7,794 nucleotides of DNA from Chthoniobacterales bacterium (GTDB lineage: Bacteria; Verrucomicrobiota; Verrucomicrobiia; Chthoniobacterales; UBA10450): the NCBI GenBank assembly GCA_013697015.1, contig JACCXL010000085.1, positions 1-7,794 of the forward strand, read 5' to 3'. Positions 6,025 to 7,794 of this stretch are shown here, one piece after another. Under the pieces are notes generated by a model. That model was not told where the DNA came from. It searched no databases and saw only the letters and a program-made list of their open reading frames with translations. Positions within the stretch are counted from its first letter, which is position 1. Every line of letters starts with the position of its first letter. The position numbers were made by a program, and so were the translations under genes.

Positions 6025-6615
6025 ACGGTGCGGTCACTCTGTGGAGATGGGACGCAGCCCTGTTGCAGCGCGATTTCGACGCGGCCGGAAGAGCCGCGGT
6101 GGATTGCAAAACGGAGACCGTGCTGGGAAATTTTCGATACGCCTATTCCGAGGGAATACCTGCTCGGTTGTGTCGCCCTGGCGCGCGGTGATTCCGCGCG
6201 GGCGGAGCCTCTGTTTCAGGCAGCGCGCACCGTTATGGAAGCCGATGCCCGCAACTTCAAGTCGGACCCATTTCGACGCGTGCAGCTGGGAATCCTCTAT
6301 GCCTACCTCGGCCTCAAGGACGAAGCGCTCCGCGAGGGCGTGCGGGCGATGGAATTGCTGCCGGAATCACGCGACGCTTTAGAGGGTCCGAAAGTGGCGG
6401 CAGGCGTCGCGCTGATTTATGCGCGGACCGGTGAGACGGACCGTGCGATCGTTGCCATCGAGCGACTGCTGACCACGCCGGGTTCGGTCGCAGGAGCGTT
6501 CGAAGCGAGCATGACGGTCGCGGATCTGCGTGCTCGCTGGGGGTGGGATCCGCTGCGCCACGACCCCCGTTTCAAGAAGTTGATCGAAGGACCCGAGCCG
6601 AAGACGAATTATTAA
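5644..6615 (+). CDS. Chimeric open frame: IS5 transposase N-terminus joined to a TPR-protein C-terminus
   Basis: One continuous 323-codon frame from ATG 5644 to TAA 6613-6615 would be called as a gene, but it joins unrelated parts. Residues 1-127 are IS5-transposase-like. Residues about 128-163 are Arg/Cys/Pro-rich and resemble no family, as expected for out-of-frame reading. Residues 164-323 are the C-terminal TPR region of another protein. The ATG has no good Shine-Dalgarno site. A protein made from it would lack transposase activity; a function for the fusion is not supported. Most likely a pseudogene product of an IS-linked deletion. Confidence 0.6.
   Translation: MGHKTRETKTDYASDVGDEEWAFCAPYRTLMKEDAPQREYTLRGLFNAVRYMVRAGCPWRMIPNDLPPWYTVQQQAQRWIAAGCFEAMAHDLREVLRLVAQKAAVPSAEILDGRTLQSTPESGSRAGTVRSLCGDGTQPCCSAISTRPEEPRWIAKRRPCWEIFDTPIPREYLLGCVALARGDSARAEPLFQAARTVMEADARNFKSDPFRRVQLGILYAYLGLKDEALREGVRAMELLPESRDALEGPKVAAGVALIYARTGETDRAIVAIERLLTTPGSVAGAFEASMTVADLRARWGWDPLRHDPRFKKLIEGPEPKTNY
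6030..6615 (+). pseudogene. C-terminal remnant of a TPR-repeat protein, frameshifted
   Basis: From about 6133 the frame encodes TPR-like helical pairs: EYLLGCVALARGDSARAEPL, then LGILYAYLGLKDEALREGVR and ALIYARTGETDRAIVAIERL. It ends with the closing block TVADLRARWGWDPLRHDPRF followed by KKLIEGPEPKTNY. In Verrucomicrobiota and related soil bacteria this tail ends long regulators with an N-terminal Ser/Thr kinase or TolB-like/winged-helix domain and many TPRs; that N-terminal part is absent here. Just upstream, in another frame (6039 to about 6125), LWRWDAALLQRDFDAAGRAA also reads like a TPR helix. A small indel between about 6105 and 6135 therefore seems to have shifted the frame. The 5' part of the gene has been replaced by the IS5 fragment. 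Confidence 0.72.
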
Positions 6616-7467
6616 TTATTCTGGCAGTGGCTGCACTGACTCATACCGGTCGCGCGCGTGCTGCACGCGCTCCATCAATTGCAAATGCGATACGTGCATA
6701 CCGAGCACGAGCGCGCCAATCAATCCGAAATACATGACCGCCATCAGCCAACGTCGGGCCGGGATAACTTCGAAATAGCGCTGTTCTTCGTCGCTGCGTT
6801 TGCGAAAGAGAGAGAAAATACGTGGCAACGAAGCGAAAAGTAGAATCCAGACGATGAAGTTCGGGTGTGTCCAAGCCAGCCACCCGAGCGCGGCGAAGCC
6901 CGGCAGCCACAACCAGGGGGAAAGAGCGGTGACAATGCGCCCGCCATCGAGCATGCCAACCGGCGTGAGATTGAACAGATTCAGAAAGTAAGCCGTCCAG
7001 GCGAGCGCGATGAACAGCGGTATGTTCAGGGCCAGCCCGGCCGCGTGACAGACGACGGCGCCGAGCGAGCCGAGAATCGGTCCGCCGATCCCGACGCACG
7101 CTTCCATCCAGGCATCGCGCGGCGCTTCTTTCAAGGCAATGAACGCGCCCATGAACGGGATGAACATCGGCGCGCTGACGGCGAGCCCAAAATATTTCGC
7201 CGCGAGCAAATGTCCGCATTCGTGCACGAGCAGGAGCAGGACGAAACCGACCGCCCATTTCCAACCCCAGAGACTGGCGTAGACACCAACCATCAGCACC
7301 ATTGAGCCGCCAGTTTTCAACAGGATCGGCAAAATGAATTTGATCTTGCCGATGAACTTAAGGATCACGACGCCGATGATTCCGAGGGGCCCAAGCGCTT
7401 TCTTTGCCTTTGTCGCGATCGTTTCGCGCGGAGCGATCGGGTAAATGGTGTCGGAGCTCGTCTGCAT
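6616..7467 (-). CDS. Site-2 protease family (M50) membrane metalloprotease
   Basis: A 283-residue polytopic membrane protein with ATG at 7467-7465. The zinc motif HECGH (residues 82-86) lies at the end of a hydrophobic segment. The second M50 motif, NLTPVGMLDGGRI (166-178, with the ligand Asp at 174), lies in a later one. Hydrophobic stretches are near residues 26-50, 55-81, 125-147, 150-170, 182-200, 203-220 and 240-258. Such proteases cut membrane-embedded substrates within the bilayer, often anti-sigma factors, but no PDZ or CBS domain and no sigma/anti-sigma gene is seen here, so the substrate is unknown. The start lies 12 bases after the stop of the NnrD-like gene, indicating an operon. 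There is no clear ribosome binding site. The stop codon abuts the stop of the convergent chimeric frame. Confidence 0.94.
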   Translation of the reverse strand: MQTSSDTIYPIAPRETIATKAKKALGPLGIIGVVILKFIGKIKFILPILLKTGGSMVLMVGVYASLWGWKWAVGFVLLLLVHECGHLLAAKYFGLAVSAPMFIPFMGAFIALKEAPRDAWMEACVGIGGPILGSLGAVVCHAAGLALNIPLFIALAWTAYFLNLFNLTPVGMLDGGRIVTALSPWLWLPGFAALGWLAWTHPNFIVWILLFASLPRIFSLFRKRSDEEQRYFEVIPARRWLMAVMYFGLIGALVLGMHVSHLQLMERVQHARDRYESVQPLPE

Positions 7468-7479
7468 ACGGGAAGATCG

Positions 7480-7794
7480 TCAGCCGACGGCGTTTTGCAG
7501 GTCAGAAAACGCGGCGCCGAGATGATCGACAACATCACGCGCGATGAGCGATTGTTCGCTCTCGGTCCCAAGGAACAGGGCGATTTCCGCGGCGCGCCCC
7601 GAAATCCACGCCCCCACACGGGCGGCATCGTAGGGTGACAAGTTTTGCGCGATGAGCGCGGCACACAGACCGGTGGTGACATCGCCGATGCCTCCTGTCG
7701 CCATCGCGGGATGGCCGGTCGTGTTGTAGCTGAGCGGGGCGTTCCGTTCCGCGACGATGGTGCGGCTACCCTTCAAAAGGAGTGTCACCTCGTG
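7480..7794 (-). CDS. nnrD: ADP/ATP-dependent NAD(P)H-hydrate dehydratase (YjeF C-terminal domain), 5' partial
   Basis: The last 104 residues of the protein are visible; the frame continues past the right edge without a start, so the GTG and other candidates near 7788 are internal. Landmarks are LLLKGSRTIVA (5-15), NTTGHPAMATGGIGDVTTGL (24-43; the GGxGD block with Asp38 as the family's catalytic Asp) and LIAQNLSPYDAARVGAWISG (47-66). The enzyme repairs damaged NADH and NADPH hydrates using ADP or ATP, a cytoplasmic metabolite-repair step usually paired with the NnrE epimerase. NnrE is often fused at the N-terminus of the same protein; whether it is fused here is outside the window. The stop TGA at 7482-7480 is followed after 12 bases by the M50 protease gene on the same strand. 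Confidence 0.93.
   Translation of the reverse strand, partial: HEVTLLLKGSRTIVAERNAPLSYNTTGHPAMATGGIGDVTTGLCAALIAQNLSPYDAARVGAWISGRAAEIALFLGTESEQSLIARDVVDHLGAAFSDLQNAVG

Noticed and set aside
6865..7305. Plus-strand 146-codon frame opposite the M50 gene
   Set aside because: It is rich in Arg/Glu/His and antisense to a well-supported membrane protease; a shadow frame.
1..7794. A new multi-gene defence, secretion or biosynthetic system
   Set aside because: The intact genes belong to common, functionally separate families, and the unusual stretch is best explained by decay around an IS fragment.

Overview
The window looks like chromosomal DNA of a soil-type Verrucomicrobiota bacterium (Chthoniobacterales/Udaeobacter-like). 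This is inferred from the moderately high GC, the scarcity of Shine-Dalgarno sites, the DUF1844 protein, the bacterial topoisomerase IB, and a TPR-protein C-terminus (RWGWDPLRHDPRFKKLIEGP) of a style I associate with that group. Acidobacteriota is the main alternative. No rRNA, tRNA, CRISPR array or complete mobile element is visible.

Left part, plus strand. The 3' portion of a large two-unit M16 zinc-protease-family protein enters from the left edge and ends at 1658. One base later a DUF1844 protein starts (1660-2094). After a weak terminator-like hairpin comes a poxvirus-type DNA topoisomerase IB (about 2172-3287). After a 207-base gap holding a perfect inverted repeat next to a good ribosome binding site, a class C beta-lactamase-like serine hydrolase runs from 3495 to 4520. 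These look like intact housekeeping or accessory genes.

Middle part, 4521-6615. This is a decayed, rearranged patch. It opens with about 570 bases without a convincing gene, including a short REP-like palindrome. An exported protein of unknown function (from 5087) follows, whose N-terminal motif is repeated about 108 residues later. Its second copy is cut where a 5' fragment of an IS5-family transposase begins (about 5644-6024). That fragment runs into the orphan C-terminal part of a TPR protein (about 6030-6615), which also appears frameshifted. By chance a single open frame (5644-6615) spans the transposase fragment and the TPR tail, so automatic annotation would report a chimeric gene. The simplest reading is an IS insertion followed by a deletion that joined two unrelated host genes.

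Right part, minus strand. A polytopic site-2-protease-family (M50) metalloprotease (7467-6616) lies 12 bases downstream of the ADP/ATP-dependent NAD(P)H-hydrate dehydratase (NnrD/YjeF C-terminal domain), which enters from the right edge. They are probably co-transcribed. The M50 stop codon directly abuts the stop codon of the chimeric frame, with no intergenic base.

I do not see a convincing new multi-gene system. The items most worth a second look are the duplicated-motif exported protein with its IS-mediated truncation, the transposase-TPR chimera, and the inverted repeat at the serine hydrolase ribosome binding site.
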